DNA of 64,000 nt from Verrucomicrobiales bacterium (GTDB lineage Bacteria > Verrucomicrobiota > Verrucomicrobiia > Verrucomicrobiales > DEV007), in NCBI GenBank assembly GCA_002698785.1, contig PAAG01000046.1, positions 124,001-188,000 of the forward strand, written 5' to 3'. The notes under the pieces were generated by a model, which was not told the origin of the DNA, did no database searches, and worked only from the letters and a program-made list of their open reading frames with translations. Numbering within the stretch: position 1 is the stretch's first letter; each line of letters begins with the position of its first letter. The position numbers and the translations under genes were made by a program. Positions 45,018 to 53,498 of this stretch are shown piece by piece.

Positions 45018-46349
45018 ATGAAGTGCCCCTCACCCCGGAAATACCTCGCCGCTTTTCTCACCTTGATATGCGCTGTCCAATTAACGGCTCAAGACACCTG
45101 GAACGACAAATTCAAGCGCTTCAAACATCCTGTCGTACTCGAAGCACCAAACGGTATGAAGGTGCTCGATCGCCCGGCAAACGACGCCAAACTTCTGGGC
45201 ACCACAGCCGAACCCCAAAAAGGAATTGTTTCCGGATTTGTTCCACTGGGGAATCTTCGCTTCTACGTGACGAAAGAAAGCTATGATGAGTGGATTGATA
45301 CCGGGAAAGCGCCTTCCTTTCTCTACTTCGACGGAGAAGAAGTTCTCCCTCCGCTTCCGAAATTAAAGAAGCGTGTGCAGGGAATCGATCCGGATACAGG
45401 GGAAGATGCGATCATCGAAGTCTATGAAGCGACAACTGCAGTAGAAGCCGCTTCCCAATGGCCCGTCACCGACCGAGGGAACTACGATGCCTTCTATCCC
45501 GCGACAGTGAAACTGGCTGGACCAGTCGGAGAGAACGACTGGGAAGTCCTCTTCGAACTTCATCCCAACAAGGACGCACCACTTTTCAATCTTCCGTTCA
45601 CTGATGACTCCTTTGAGGAGATGATGAGCGGCAATTCTGAGTATAAAGTCATTCGCCTTCTGTCCTCTCCCAGCGAAGACAAGCTCGTCCTTTCGGGCAC
45701 AGGAAATCGTGAAAATATTCTCGGACTCTTGCGCGCAGGCTGCGTTTTCCTTGCTGCATTCAACGAAGGAAAACTGATCAAGCTTTCTACCGGCGGCGAT
45801 GCATGGAGCTCTCCTGCTCCTACGTCACGGCTCAGCATCCCCGCCGTGCAGAAAGGGCAGTCTCTCTCCTTTCTCTTCTATGCCTCCACCAGAACTGGCA
45901 TCCCCACCCAGCTCCAGTGCACTCCCAATAGAATTGTCGGGGCAGACTACACGAAATACAGCATCATCGAAGATATGGGCGCTCCCTTCGTTCCCGATAC
46001 GGCGAACGACTTCGAGACGCAGAAAAACTGGACCGTCACCATTCACGGCGACCAGAGCATAGCACTCGCAGCCCCTCTCTGGGACGGCCGCGGAGCCCCG
46101 GGGATGATCGAACTCGAAGGAATCGATCTCGATCCCGAACCCGCCCAGAGCCAAACACCTCCCGATGCAGTGTCGAATCTGTATTCATGGATGCCCCTTG
46201 CCAAGTTTGCTGAAGAACTCCCGCCCGAAATCGAAAAACAGCAGATCCCAGCGGGCTGGCTACCTCTTACTCAGACGAAAGTGGGCACTGTCCCCGCAAC
46301 ACAAAGAGTGTTAGAAACAGATGGCCTCGGTGGTGCCGACGGACTGTAG
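45018..46349 (+). CDS. Secreted hypothetical protein
   Basis: A 443-residue protein with a signal peptide (MKCPSPRKYLAAFLTL, cleavage near LTAQD). The mature part is rich in beta strands and loops with many Pro and Asp. No haem, metal or catalytic motif is evident, and I recognise no family. One stretch, GLLRAGCVFLAAFNEGKLIKLS, may form a helix-strand. Start supported by the clean signal peptide and a 160-bp promoter-sized gap upstream. Confidence 0.7.
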   Translation: MKCPSPRKYLAAFLTLICAVQLTAQDTWNDKFKRFKHPVVLEAPNGMKVLDRPANDAKLLGTTAEPQKGIVSGFVPLGNLRFYVTKESYDEWIDTGKAPSFLYFDGEEVLPPLPKLKKRVQGIDPDTGEDAIIEVYEATTAVEAASQWPVTDRGNYDAFYPATVKLAGPVGENDWEVLFELHPNKDAPLFNLPFTDDSFEEMMSGNSEYKVIRLLSSPSEDKLVLSGTGNRENILGLLRAGCVFLAAFNEGKLIKLSTGGDAWSSPAPTSRLSIPAVQKGQSLSFLFYASTRTGIPTQLQCTPNRIVGADYTKYSIIEDMGAPFVPDTANDFETQKNWTVTIHGDQSIALAAPLWDGRGAPGMIELEGIDLDPEPAQSQTPPDAVSNLYSWMPLAKFAEELPPEIEKQQIPAGWLPLTQTKVGTVPATQRVLETDGLGGADGL

Positions 46350-46567
46350 AGTTGAGACAGTAGGGCGCTCTGCCCTGCGCGAGGCAAATCGGGCAAAATG
46401 CACTCAAATAGACGTAGGATTGCACTTCGCAATTTCGCATCCGTGCTGCTCTAGATGCTTTAACCACATCAAAGTCCCCCAACCCACTGATACAAAAGGG
46501 CTACCACTTCAGGCTTGTAATTTCTGGGGATCGGCATGATAAATGCACGCAATCGCGCCATACACGG

Positions 46568-48106
46568 ATGCGTTACTCTCACTCCTTATTTACCAGTGCA
46601 TTTGCCTGCACCTCCCTGTTTGCCACACTCACTTTTGCCGACTCATTCTCTTTTTCCAAGTTAGAGTCGATCGCTCAGGAGCGTGCAAAGGCCGACTATT
46701 CCCCTCCGCAAGAGCTACCTCAGGTTCTCAACGATCTGAACTACGATCAATACCGAGCCATCAAGACGAGTGAAGGTGGAGTCCTCTGGGAAGATCGCCA
46801 ATCGCCTTTCCGAATCGAGTTTCTCCACTCTGGGTACCTGTTCCGGAAACCGGTGAAAATGAACCTCATCAATTCAGAGAACGGAGAAGCGAATCCGCTT
46901 CCGTTTTCTAAAAAGTGGTTCAACTACGACGAGCTTGTTGTTCATGACCCAATTGAAGAAGAAAAGATCGGAGGCTTCGCTGGCTTTCGCATCCGCCACC
47001 CGTTGAATGGCGGTCCCAATGACTTCGACGAGATTGGCTCTTTTGTCGGAGCAAGCTACTTCCGGCTCATGGGAAAGGACCAGGCATATGGGCTGTCTGC
47101 CCGGGGCTTGGCCATCAACTCAGTCCATCACGAAGCTCCGGAAGAATTTCCCGACTTCGTTGAATACTGGCTCGTTGAACCCACTCCGGGAGACAATTTT
47201 CTCCACCTGTATGCCCTTCTAGATAGCCCGAGCGTCGCCGGCGCCTTCCAATTCAAAATCTACCCGGGGGAAAGCACAGACGCTGACATCGACGTATCCC
47301 TCTATTTCCGGAAGGAAAATCCATCGATCGGCCTCGCACCGCTGACATCGATGTATTGGTTCGGCGAGAACCACAAGGAACGGCCTTTCATGGACTGGCG
47401 CCCGGAAGTCCACGATTCAGATGGCCTACTCTTCACGACGTGGAACGACGAAACAGTCTGGCGTCCTCTCTACAATCACCACGCCATCCGCTTTGCCTGG
47501 TTCAACGCCCCGGATGTTCAGGGGTTTGGCCTGATGCAGAGGGATCGGAACTTCGACAACTACCAGGACCTGAGTAACCCCTACTGGCTCACGCCTACGG
47601 GATGGGTCCAGCCCAAAGACAAATGGGGAGAAGGCGCGGTTCGCCTCATCGAACTCCCCACGAACAACGAGGGAATGGACAACGTTGTTGCCTTTTTCGA
47701 ACCCCAGAATAAGCCGAAAGCCGGCGATTCCCTCTCCTACTCCTATACGCTGTCATGGAAAATGCACGACGAGGAGGTCCTCTCTCGAAACAGGGCCATT
47801 TCCACCCGCCTCGGAGAAATTGTCGCCTTCCCCGACACCCGGCGGTTTGTCATCGACTTCGACGGGCCAGAACTGAGAGCACTCGCTCCCGACGCTCCCG
47901 TTTTCGCAGAAATCAACTCCAGCTCCAACGGTTACGTGACCGAGAACCAGTGCTTCAAAAACGTCAAGACTGGCGGCTGGCGTGTCGAGTTCAAGATGGA
48001 CACCGACGACTCAAACAGCCAGCCCGTCGAACTCCGCTGTCGCCTCCTTTCAACAACAACCAAGCAACCAATATCAGAGACATGGTCATATCAGTGGAGC
48101 CCTTAA
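46568..48106 (+). CDS. opgG: Glucan biosynthesis protein OpgG
   Basis: A 512-residue periplasmic protein with a signal peptide (cleavage near TFADSF, about residue 26). OpgG/MdoG landmarks are YDQYRAIKT, SPFRIEFLHSGYLF, FAGFRIRHPLN, SFVGASYFRLMGKDQAYGLSARGLAIN, TSMYWFGEN, RPEVHDSDGLLF, and GFGLMQRDRNFDNYQDL. OpgG acts on the beta-glucan backbone of osmoregulated periplasmic glucans. Length and order match the proteobacterial family. It overlaps the next gene by 25 bp, implying coupled expression. Confidence 0.96.
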   Translation: MRYSHSLFTSAFACTSLFATLTFADSFSFSKLESIAQERAKADYSPPQELPQVLNDLNYDQYRAIKTSEGGVLWEDRQSPFRIEFLHSGYLFRKPVKMNLINSENGEANPLPFSKKWFNYDELVVHDPIEEEKIGGFAGFRIRHPLNGGPNDFDEIGSFVGASYFRLMGKDQAYGLSARGLAINSVHHEAPEEFPDFVEYWLVEPTPGDNFLHLYALLDSPSVAGAFQFKIYPGESTDADIDVSLYFRKENPSIGLAPLTSMYWFGENHKERPFMDWRPEVHDSDGLLFTTWNDETVWRPLYNHHAIRFAWFNAPDVQGFGLMQRDRNFDNYQDLSNPYWLTPTGWVQPKDKWGEGAVRLIELPTNNEGMDNVVAFFEPQNKPKAGDSLSYSYTLSWKMHDEEVLSRNRAISTRLGEIVAFPDTRRFVIDFDGPELRALAPDAPVFAEINSSSNGYVTENQCFKNVKTGGWRVEFKMDTDDSNSQPVELRCRLLSTTTKQPISETWSYQWSP

Positions 48107-48690
48107 GTCCCGCAGCAACCTCGAGCGAAAACTGGCTCGAAAACCGGGAATCCCTCGAACAATGGAACGAGGCGTATCGACGCGTCGAAGCATACTTCCT
48201 CGCTTTGCATGTAAACAATAAGCTGTTGCTCAGCTCACTCGTGCTGAAGATCCTTGGCCGTGCCAATCTCCGGCACGAACAGGAGACACATCGCCTTCCG
48301 GTGGAAATCGCGGCAGAAGAAACCGACAAACTGATCGTTTCCTGGTTCCGGGATGTATTGGGCGACGAAGCTCCGGAACCACTCGACAGAATCTCTGCTC
48401 GTGGACGCCTCGCTTTGCTCCTCGTAGAATCTCGGGTTCCGTGGCAACAACTGTTCCTCTCGGAAGAGCCCGTCCCTGAACAATTCAAAGAGGCGATACG
48501 AGAAGCCTACCTTCGAGCTGACCCGGATTTCAGCTTTGTTGAAATGCGCCCACGTCCGATCGATTTGGGAATTGTCCATGCCGCCAACAGAACTCTCGAA
48601 AGTATGGGACGTTTTCGTACAGCCGTGCAATGGGCTCTCTGGATCGCATTCGGCGCGCTACTCTCACTCATTTTCTTCCTGACCCGCTAA
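48082..48690 (+). CDS. C-terminally anchored membrane protein between opgG and opgH
   Basis: Starts at ATG 48082, inside the end of opgG (25-bp overlap); 202 residues. The N-terminal 175 residues are mostly helical and charged (RESLEQWNEAYRRVEAYFLAL, LPVEIAAEETDKLIVSWF). Residues about 180-200 form a single C-terminal TM segment with FLTR at the end, so the bulk should be cytoplasmic. opgGH operons of Proteobacteria have no such gene. I infer a role with the OpgH synthase, perhaps as a regulator or assembly partner. Confidence 0.8.
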   Translation: MVISVEPLSPAATSSENWLENRESLEQWNEAYRRVEAYFLALHVNNKLLLSSLVLKILGRANLRHEQETHRLPVEIAAEETDKLIVSWFRDVLGDEAPEPLDRISARGRLALLLVESRVPWQQLFLSEEPVPEQFKEAIREAYLRADPDFSFVEMRPRPIDLGIVHAANRTLESMGRFRTAVQWALWIAFGALLSLIFFLTR

Positions 48691-48704
48691 CCATTTTTTC
48701 CTCC

Positions 48705-50816
48705 ATGAATGCCAACGACTCTGGAACGAGGGCGAGAGCTCTCGAGACCGACTCCACCCTGCAGACATTTCTTTTCTTTTCAGTCGTCCTGGGTATTACC
48801 GGGCTCGGTTCCTACCTGATGGCTGACTATCTGTGGCACTTGGGGTGGACTTTTTCATCCGCCATCATGTGGTTCCTGTTTACGATCCTTTTCGGGTACC
48901 TGGCTTTTGGCTTTTCCCACGCCGCCTTTGGCTTCTTCCTGCGCCGGTTCTCCCCAACCGCCGCAAAGATGCCCGACTCCATTGGAGAGCCAGAAAGTGA
49001 CACTGTTCCGCGAGTCGCGATTATTATTCCGGTATACAATGAACCCGTAGAGCGTGTCTTTGCAGGACTGGGCGCGATCTTCGACTCCGTCATGCGAGAA
49101 CCGGAGCACGACGTTTTTGACTTCTTCATTCTCTCCGATTCCAACCAGCCCGAGCAGTGGGTCGAGGAAGAAGCCGCATGGATGAACTTCCTCCAAAGTC
49201 GCAATGCACAGGACCGGGTCTTTTATCGTCGACGTCCCAGCAATGTGAACAAGAAAAGCGGGAACGTCTCCGATTTCTGCCGCACATGGGGTGACCACTA
49301 TCGCTACATGATTGTCCTCGACGCGGACAGTATTGTGACGGGCAGCACCCTGACAGAACTCTATCGGCGCATGGAGTCTCACCCCCGAGTGGCACTCATC
49401 CAAACCGCTCCTGGACTCGTCGGGGGAGAATCTCTCTTCGGCCGCATGCAGCAGTTCGCAAATCGTCTCTATGGTCCTGTCTTTATGGAAGGCCTTGCTT
49501 TCTGGCAACAATGCGGAGGAAACTTCTGGGGACACAATGCCATCATTCGCCTTCGTCCGTTTATCGAACACTGCGATCTTCCGGAGTTACCGGGTCGAAA
49601 GCCTTTCGGCGGTCATATTCTCTCCCACGACTTCGTTGAGGCAGGCCTCTTACGACGGGCAGGCTGGGAAGTCTGGATTGCTCAGGATCTCGAAGGCAGC
49701 TACGAAGAAGGCCCACAGGGAATCATCGAATCTGCCCAACGGGACAGACGCTGGTGTCAGGGCAACCTCCAACATGCCATGCTTCTTTTCGCACGTGAGC
49801 TGCGCGGGAAAACACGCATCCACTTGGCTAACGGTATTCTCGGATACGTTGCATCCCCCATCTGGCTTCTCTTCATGTCTGTTGCTTTTTATCAGGCATT
49901 CGCTCATGGCGACATGTTTTACGCTTCCATTGCCACAACTGCCCAGGGGCTGTTCTTACTTGTCCTGACATTGACACTTCTTTTCATGCCGAAGTTCCTT
50001 TGTCTTGTCGACCTTGCTTTTGATAAAGAACGTCGCAAAGGATTTGGGGGAATGCTCAACGCCTTCACCAGTTCTTTGATCGAAACCTTTTTCAGTGCTC
50101 TCCTCGCTCCGGTTCTGATGCTGTTCCACACAAAGTTCGTCATCTGGAATATACTTGGGAAGACCGTAGGCTGGGCCGCACAACGCCGCGGAGCGCAGGG
50201 CACGTCATGGGACGAAGCGATCACCACGCACGGCTTTCACACTCTCCTCGGAATTGGCGCCGGTATCGTGGCATTCATGGTCAATCCGATTCTGTTCTGG
50301 TGGTTGTCTCCCGTTCTAACTGGGCTGTGGTTGTCGATTCCTATTTCGGTATGGACCAGTCGAAAAGACATCGGGATGACTGCCAAGCGTGAACAACTCT
50401 TCCTCACGCCCGAGGAACAGAATCCACCGGTAGAAGTCACACAGGCGTTGACCTTCAAGACAAAACGTCGCCACCACTTCGGCAGTATTACCGATGCGGT
50501 CCTCGACCCATACCTGAACGCTGTACATGTTTCGCTGCTGAGAAGAGCGCGCCGCCGACTGGTAACCGGGCAGAAATACTATGGTCGAGAGGTTGCCTCC
50601 TGTGTTCCGAAAACAGGCTCTTCGGACGAACGCCGTTTTCTCGCGGAACGCCTTCTTCGCGACGGCCCGGAGTCACTCAGTCAGGAGGAAACCATGGACA
50701 TCCTTTCCGACATCGACAACATGCTTTGGATGCACCGGGAGGCATGGCTGCGCCCCAATGCCGACCTGTCAACCCGCTGGCAGAAAGCGATCAGTGTCGT
50801 ATCTGCAGCGGTGTAA
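48705..50816 (+). CDS. opgH: Glucans biosynthesis glucosyltransferase OpgH
   Basis: Taken from ATG 48705 (MNANDSG, 703 aa), 14 bp after the preceding stop. Two N-terminal TM segments flank a GT2 domain with AIIIPVYNEPVERVFAG, IVLDADSIV (DxD), QQCGGNFWGHNAIIR, GHILSHDFVEAGLLRRAGWEVW and the QxxRW motif as QRDRRWCQG. Several TM segments follow (about residues 375-560). It polymerises UDP-glucose into the beta-1,2 glucan backbone and exports it. Shorter than E. coli OpgH, mainly at the N-terminus, where the long cytoplasmic extension is missing. Confidence 0.96.
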   Translation: MNANDSGTRARALETDSTLQTFLFFSVVLGITGLGSYLMADYLWHLGWTFSSAIMWFLFTILFGYLAFGFSHAAFGFFLRRFSPTAAKMPDSIGEPESDTVPRVAIIIPVYNEPVERVFAGLGAIFDSVMREPEHDVFDFFILSDSNQPEQWVEEEAAWMNFLQSRNAQDRVFYRRRPSNVNKKSGNVSDFCRTWGDHYRYMIVLDADSIVTGSTLTELYRRMESHPRVALIQTAPGLVGGESLFGRMQQFANRLYGPVFMEGLAFWQQCGGNFWGHNAIIRLRPFIEHCDLPELPGRKPFGGHILSHDFVEAGLLRRAGWEVWIAQDLEGSYEEGPQGIIESAQRDRRWCQGNLQHAMLLFARELRGKTRIHLANGILGYVASPIWLLFMSVAFYQAFAHGDMFYASIATTAQGLFLLVLTLTLLFMPKFLCLVDLAFDKERRKGFGGMLNAFTSSLIETFFSALLAPVLMLFHTKFVIWNILGKTVGWAAQRRGAQGTSWDEAITTHGFHTLLGIGAGIVAFMVNPILFWWLSPVLTGLWLSIPISVWTSRKDIGMTAKREQLFLTPEEQNPPVEVTQALTFKTKRRHHFGSITDAVLDPYLNAVHVSLLRRARRRLVTGQKYYGREVASCVPKTGSSDERRFLAERLLRDGPESLSQEETMDILSDIDNMLWMHREAWLRPNADLSTRWQKAISVVSAAV

Positions 50817-50824
50817 AGGCCAGC

Positions 50825-51352
50825 CTACTCGTCCTTCTTGAAGATCGCCGAGTAGTCGCCGGTCTTGAGGATATTGGTCGTGGAAACTCCCTCTTCCAAA
50901 GACAGGAACCTCACGTCTATACCTTTCTCCTCGATCGCCTTTTTCAGGCTCTCATCAACCGTATCTAAAACGTAGTCCCCACCTTTTGTGTAAATGTCAG
51001 GAGAAATCTCAAGAAGCAGATTCGTGACATCATCTTCGTCAAAAGAAGTCATATAATCCACCTCATCAACCTCGGCCATATAGGCGACACGCTGTCCCAG
51101 ATTTCGCACAGGTCGTCCCTCGCCTTTTCTCCGTCGAACGGACTCATCTTCGTTCAATCCCACGATCAGGACATCCGCCAACTCCTTTGACTCCCGAAGA
51201 AGCAACACGTGCCCCACATGCAGAAGGTCGAAACAGCCATTGGTAAACACGATCTTCTTTCCCTCCCTACGGAGCTGTTCCAAAAGCTCAGGCAGATTTT
51301 GACGCGGGACGAATTTCTTAATGTCAGACAAATCGGAAACGGTTTCTTCCAT
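50825..51352 (-). CDS. D-glycero-beta-D-manno-heptose 1-phosphate adenylyltransferase (RfaE2/HldE C-terminal type)
   Basis: A 175-residue nucleotidyltransferase. The CTP-transferase-like motif TNGCFDLLHVGH (residues 37-48) gives the HxGH pair; VGLNEDESVRRRKGEGRPV, ISPDIYTKGGDY and GVSTTNIL match the stand-alone RfaE2 form of HldE. It attaches AMP to heptose 1-phosphate for ADP-heptose and LPS inner-core synthesis. The kinase half of HldE is not present, so it would need a separate HldA-type enzyme. It converges with opgH. Confidence 0.92.
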   Translation of the reverse strand: MEETVSDLSDIKKFVPRQNLPELLEQLRREGKKIVFTNGCFDLLHVGHVLLLRESKELADVLIVGLNEDESVRRRKGEGRPVRNLGQRVAYMAEVDEVDYMTSFDEDDVTNLLLEISPDIYTKGGDYVLDTVDESLKKAIEEKGIDVRFLSLEEGVSTTNILKTGDYSAIFKKDE

Positions 51353-51411
51353 AAATTCAGAATTGCAACACTAGCGCCTACCTCTCGCCTGACAACCGGA
51401 CAATTCCCTTT

Positions 51412-52227
51412 CTACGGCAAGACGAACTCTACCACCACCGGTTCAGTCCGCTCCATAAAATCAGGATACTTCACGATATCAAGATTGAAAGGCCGGGCAA
51501 CACTGTTTCCCGCCACATCCTCAAGAGCGGGATCGACCTCCATCCGATATTTCCCACTCTCCCACAGTTGCCTGCTTACGAAAAGATATTCAGAATTCGA
51601 TGAGAAGAAATTAGGAACAACGACCTTTCCTGATTCGTCATAGAAAGTAATCCGTTTTTCGGCAGACACTGAATCGATGCATTCGCCGGTGAGTACCTTG
51701 ATTGCTCTCTCGCTCTCCCGTTCTACCGTCCATCCCGATGGATCTGGCTGCGCATCATCCGTCGGCCCAGCGTAAAAATCGAACCGTTCCGTGTTCCTGT
51801 CTTCCCCCGTTAACCCTTTTCCATCTTCGAAATCCCATTCAGGAGAAATTTCCAGACGATACCTTTTTCCTTCTTCGAGTATGGGGCCGATATCCACATT
51901 CAGATTTACTCCCGGTTTCTGACGGCCGGGGTGAAGCCACAGAGTCATTCGCGTAAAGGTTTCGTCCCATAATTCGACTTCACGAAAAGGTTCCGGCACT
52001 TCTGCGACCTCCTGCGCCGATTTGTCGATCTCAACGAGCCGAATATACCGAAAGACCTCTCCTCGAGCCATTGGTTCGCGGAAATGGAGATAAAACTTCA
52101 ACTGATTTGCCGGCAAAACAGGCACCTTGGGTCGAACCGAAACCCAAGGCTCATAGGAAAAGGCTCCTGCATCTACCGCAATGAGAGCCAGAACAGCGAG
52201 AACTGAATTTCCAGTCAGAGAATTCAA
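51412..52227 (-). CDS. Secreted protein with Ig-like beta domains
   Basis: A 271-residue protein with a signal peptide (MNSLTGNSVLAVLALIAVDAG). It contains LKFYLHFREPMARGEVFRYIRLV and LWLHPGRQKPGVNLNVDIGPIL in the N-terminal half, and RYRLEISPEWDFEDGKGL later, a pattern seen in conserved secreted proteins with bacterial Ig-like (SbsA-type) strands. No enzyme motif is seen. It lies 6 bp after the propeller-like protein gene on the same strand, so the two are likely co-transcribed. Confidence 0.75.
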   Translation of the reverse strand: MNSLTGNSVLAVLALIAVDAGAFSYEPWVSVRPKVPVLPANQLKFYLHFREPMARGEVFRYIRLVEIDKSAQEVAEVPEPFREVELWDETFTRMTLWLHPGRQKPGVNLNVDIGPILEEGKRYRLEISPEWDFEDGKGLTGEDRNTERFDFYAGPTDDAQPDPSGWTVERESERAIKVLTGECIDSVSAEKRITFYDESGKVVVPNFFSSNSEYLFVSRQLWESGKYRMEVDPALEDVAGNSVARPFNLDIVKYPDFMERTEPVVVEFVLP

Positions 52228-52233
52228 ACCGTC

Positions 52234-53376
52234 TTAGGGCAGTGTTATCAATTCGACGGAATGCGGTGCGTCATTCTTCCCTTCCTCAGACTCTTTCAAA
52301 ATCACAACCTCATCATTCTCCAACTGGCTCACGATAACAGCTCCAAAAAGCTCTTCGACAACCTCGATACCCTTCGCGTCTGGCCCACTCGCGGCTTTCG
52401 TATTACGACGGGGGGCATTCTCATTCGTCTCTGCAGGATCACTCGCATCCAGATATTCCAGCTTCACTCTCGCTGCCCAGTATTTACTCGGTCCGAAAAG
52501 ATTATCCTTAAAACGCTGCGTATTCGTCACCAGCCACTGCTCACCATCTTTCTCATAGGTAAACATATCCCTCGGGCGATTCCCACTCCCTAACTCAATC
52601 ACACTCGTTCCCTTGATCTTTGTCCCGCTCTCGATGTCCTTGATGGGAAACTTTGCGATCGGTGTGCAGGCAAACGCCCCAACGATATAAAAATCGCCGT
52701 CCTCCTCCCACGGGATAAAGCTCTGGATCGGAGCCTTCGTTTCCCATCTTCGATGAGCGACATGGTAGGTTTCCGCAGAGAAAAAGTTCGCGTTCTCACC
52801 GTTTTCCAAAGGAGCCGGAATTTCATAGATCTTGTTCGCAAACTCCTCCGAAGACTGCCCGGCGACAATCACCGCATCTCCACCCCAAGCCAGATCCGTC
52901 ACGTTGCGCAGCTGGGCGTTCTCAGAAGTCGGCAGACTCATCCGCACATGCTTAAGCGAAGATAGATCCAAGACTTCCACCTCGCCCGTCGACGAGAGCC
53001 GCAACACTGCAGGCTTGTTTCCTGGCTGCGCGTTTACCGAAAAATACACCTTCCCTGATTGAGGGTTCACCGCCATATCGACGATCGTCACTTTCTCAGA
53101 GCCGACCGCAGCAGATAGAGCCCCCTCAATATTATCGACCCGGTGAGACAGCTTTTCCACCGGCCCGGTATCCCCGGTTACCACAGCGACGACCGATGCA
53201 GATCTCGGATCAGAGATCAAAAACAGGCCATCCGGCCCAAAGGCAATCTTTCCGGCGGACTTCAAGGCAAGCCCTTCGGAGACGACACCTTTCAGCAAAG
53301 ATTCAGCGTCATTTGCCTGGGAAAAAGAAAAAAGTACAGCGAGTGAAAACAACAGGGAATAGACAAGGGTTCTCAT
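52234..53376 (-). CDS. Secreted propeller-like protein
   Basis: Taken from ATG 53376 (MRTLVYSLLF, 380 aa), giving a signal peptide ending near SQAND; the frame extends 18 codons upstream. The mature protein has repeated elements such as GKIAFGPDGLFLISDP, VDMAVNPQSGKVYFSVN and NVTDLAWGGDAVIVAG, typical of a NHL/SGL-like beta-propeller. No haem or quinone motif is present. Function is not known, but the adjacent co-directional gene suggests a shared export role. Confidence 0.75.
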   Translation of the reverse strand: MRTLVYSLLFSLAVLFSFSQANDAESLLKGVVSEGLALKSAGKIAFGPDGLFLISDPRSASVVAVVTGDTGPVEKLSHRVDNIEGALSAAVGSEKVTIVDMAVNPQSGKVYFSVNAQPGNKPAVLRLSSTGEVEVLDLSSLKHVRMSLPTSENAQLRNVTDLAWGGDAVIVAGQSSEEFANKIYEIPAPLENGENANFFSAETYHVAHRRWETKAPIQSFIPWEEDGDFYIVGAFACTPIAKFPIKDIESGTKIKGTSVIELGSGNRPRDMFTYEKDGEQWLVTNTQRFKDNLFGPSKYWAARVKLEYLDASDPAETNENAPRRNTKAASGPDAKGIEVVEELFGAVIVSQLENDEVVILKESEEGKNDAPHSVELITLP

Positions 53377-53498
53377 AGGGGCATTGGAAGTGGGAGTGGC
53401 AAGGTTTACATCAAGATTGCCAGACATCACTCCCCTACGACAAGAACGCAGTTGTCACGCAATCAGAGAACCTCGACCTGCCCCAAGCGCCCTGCAGT

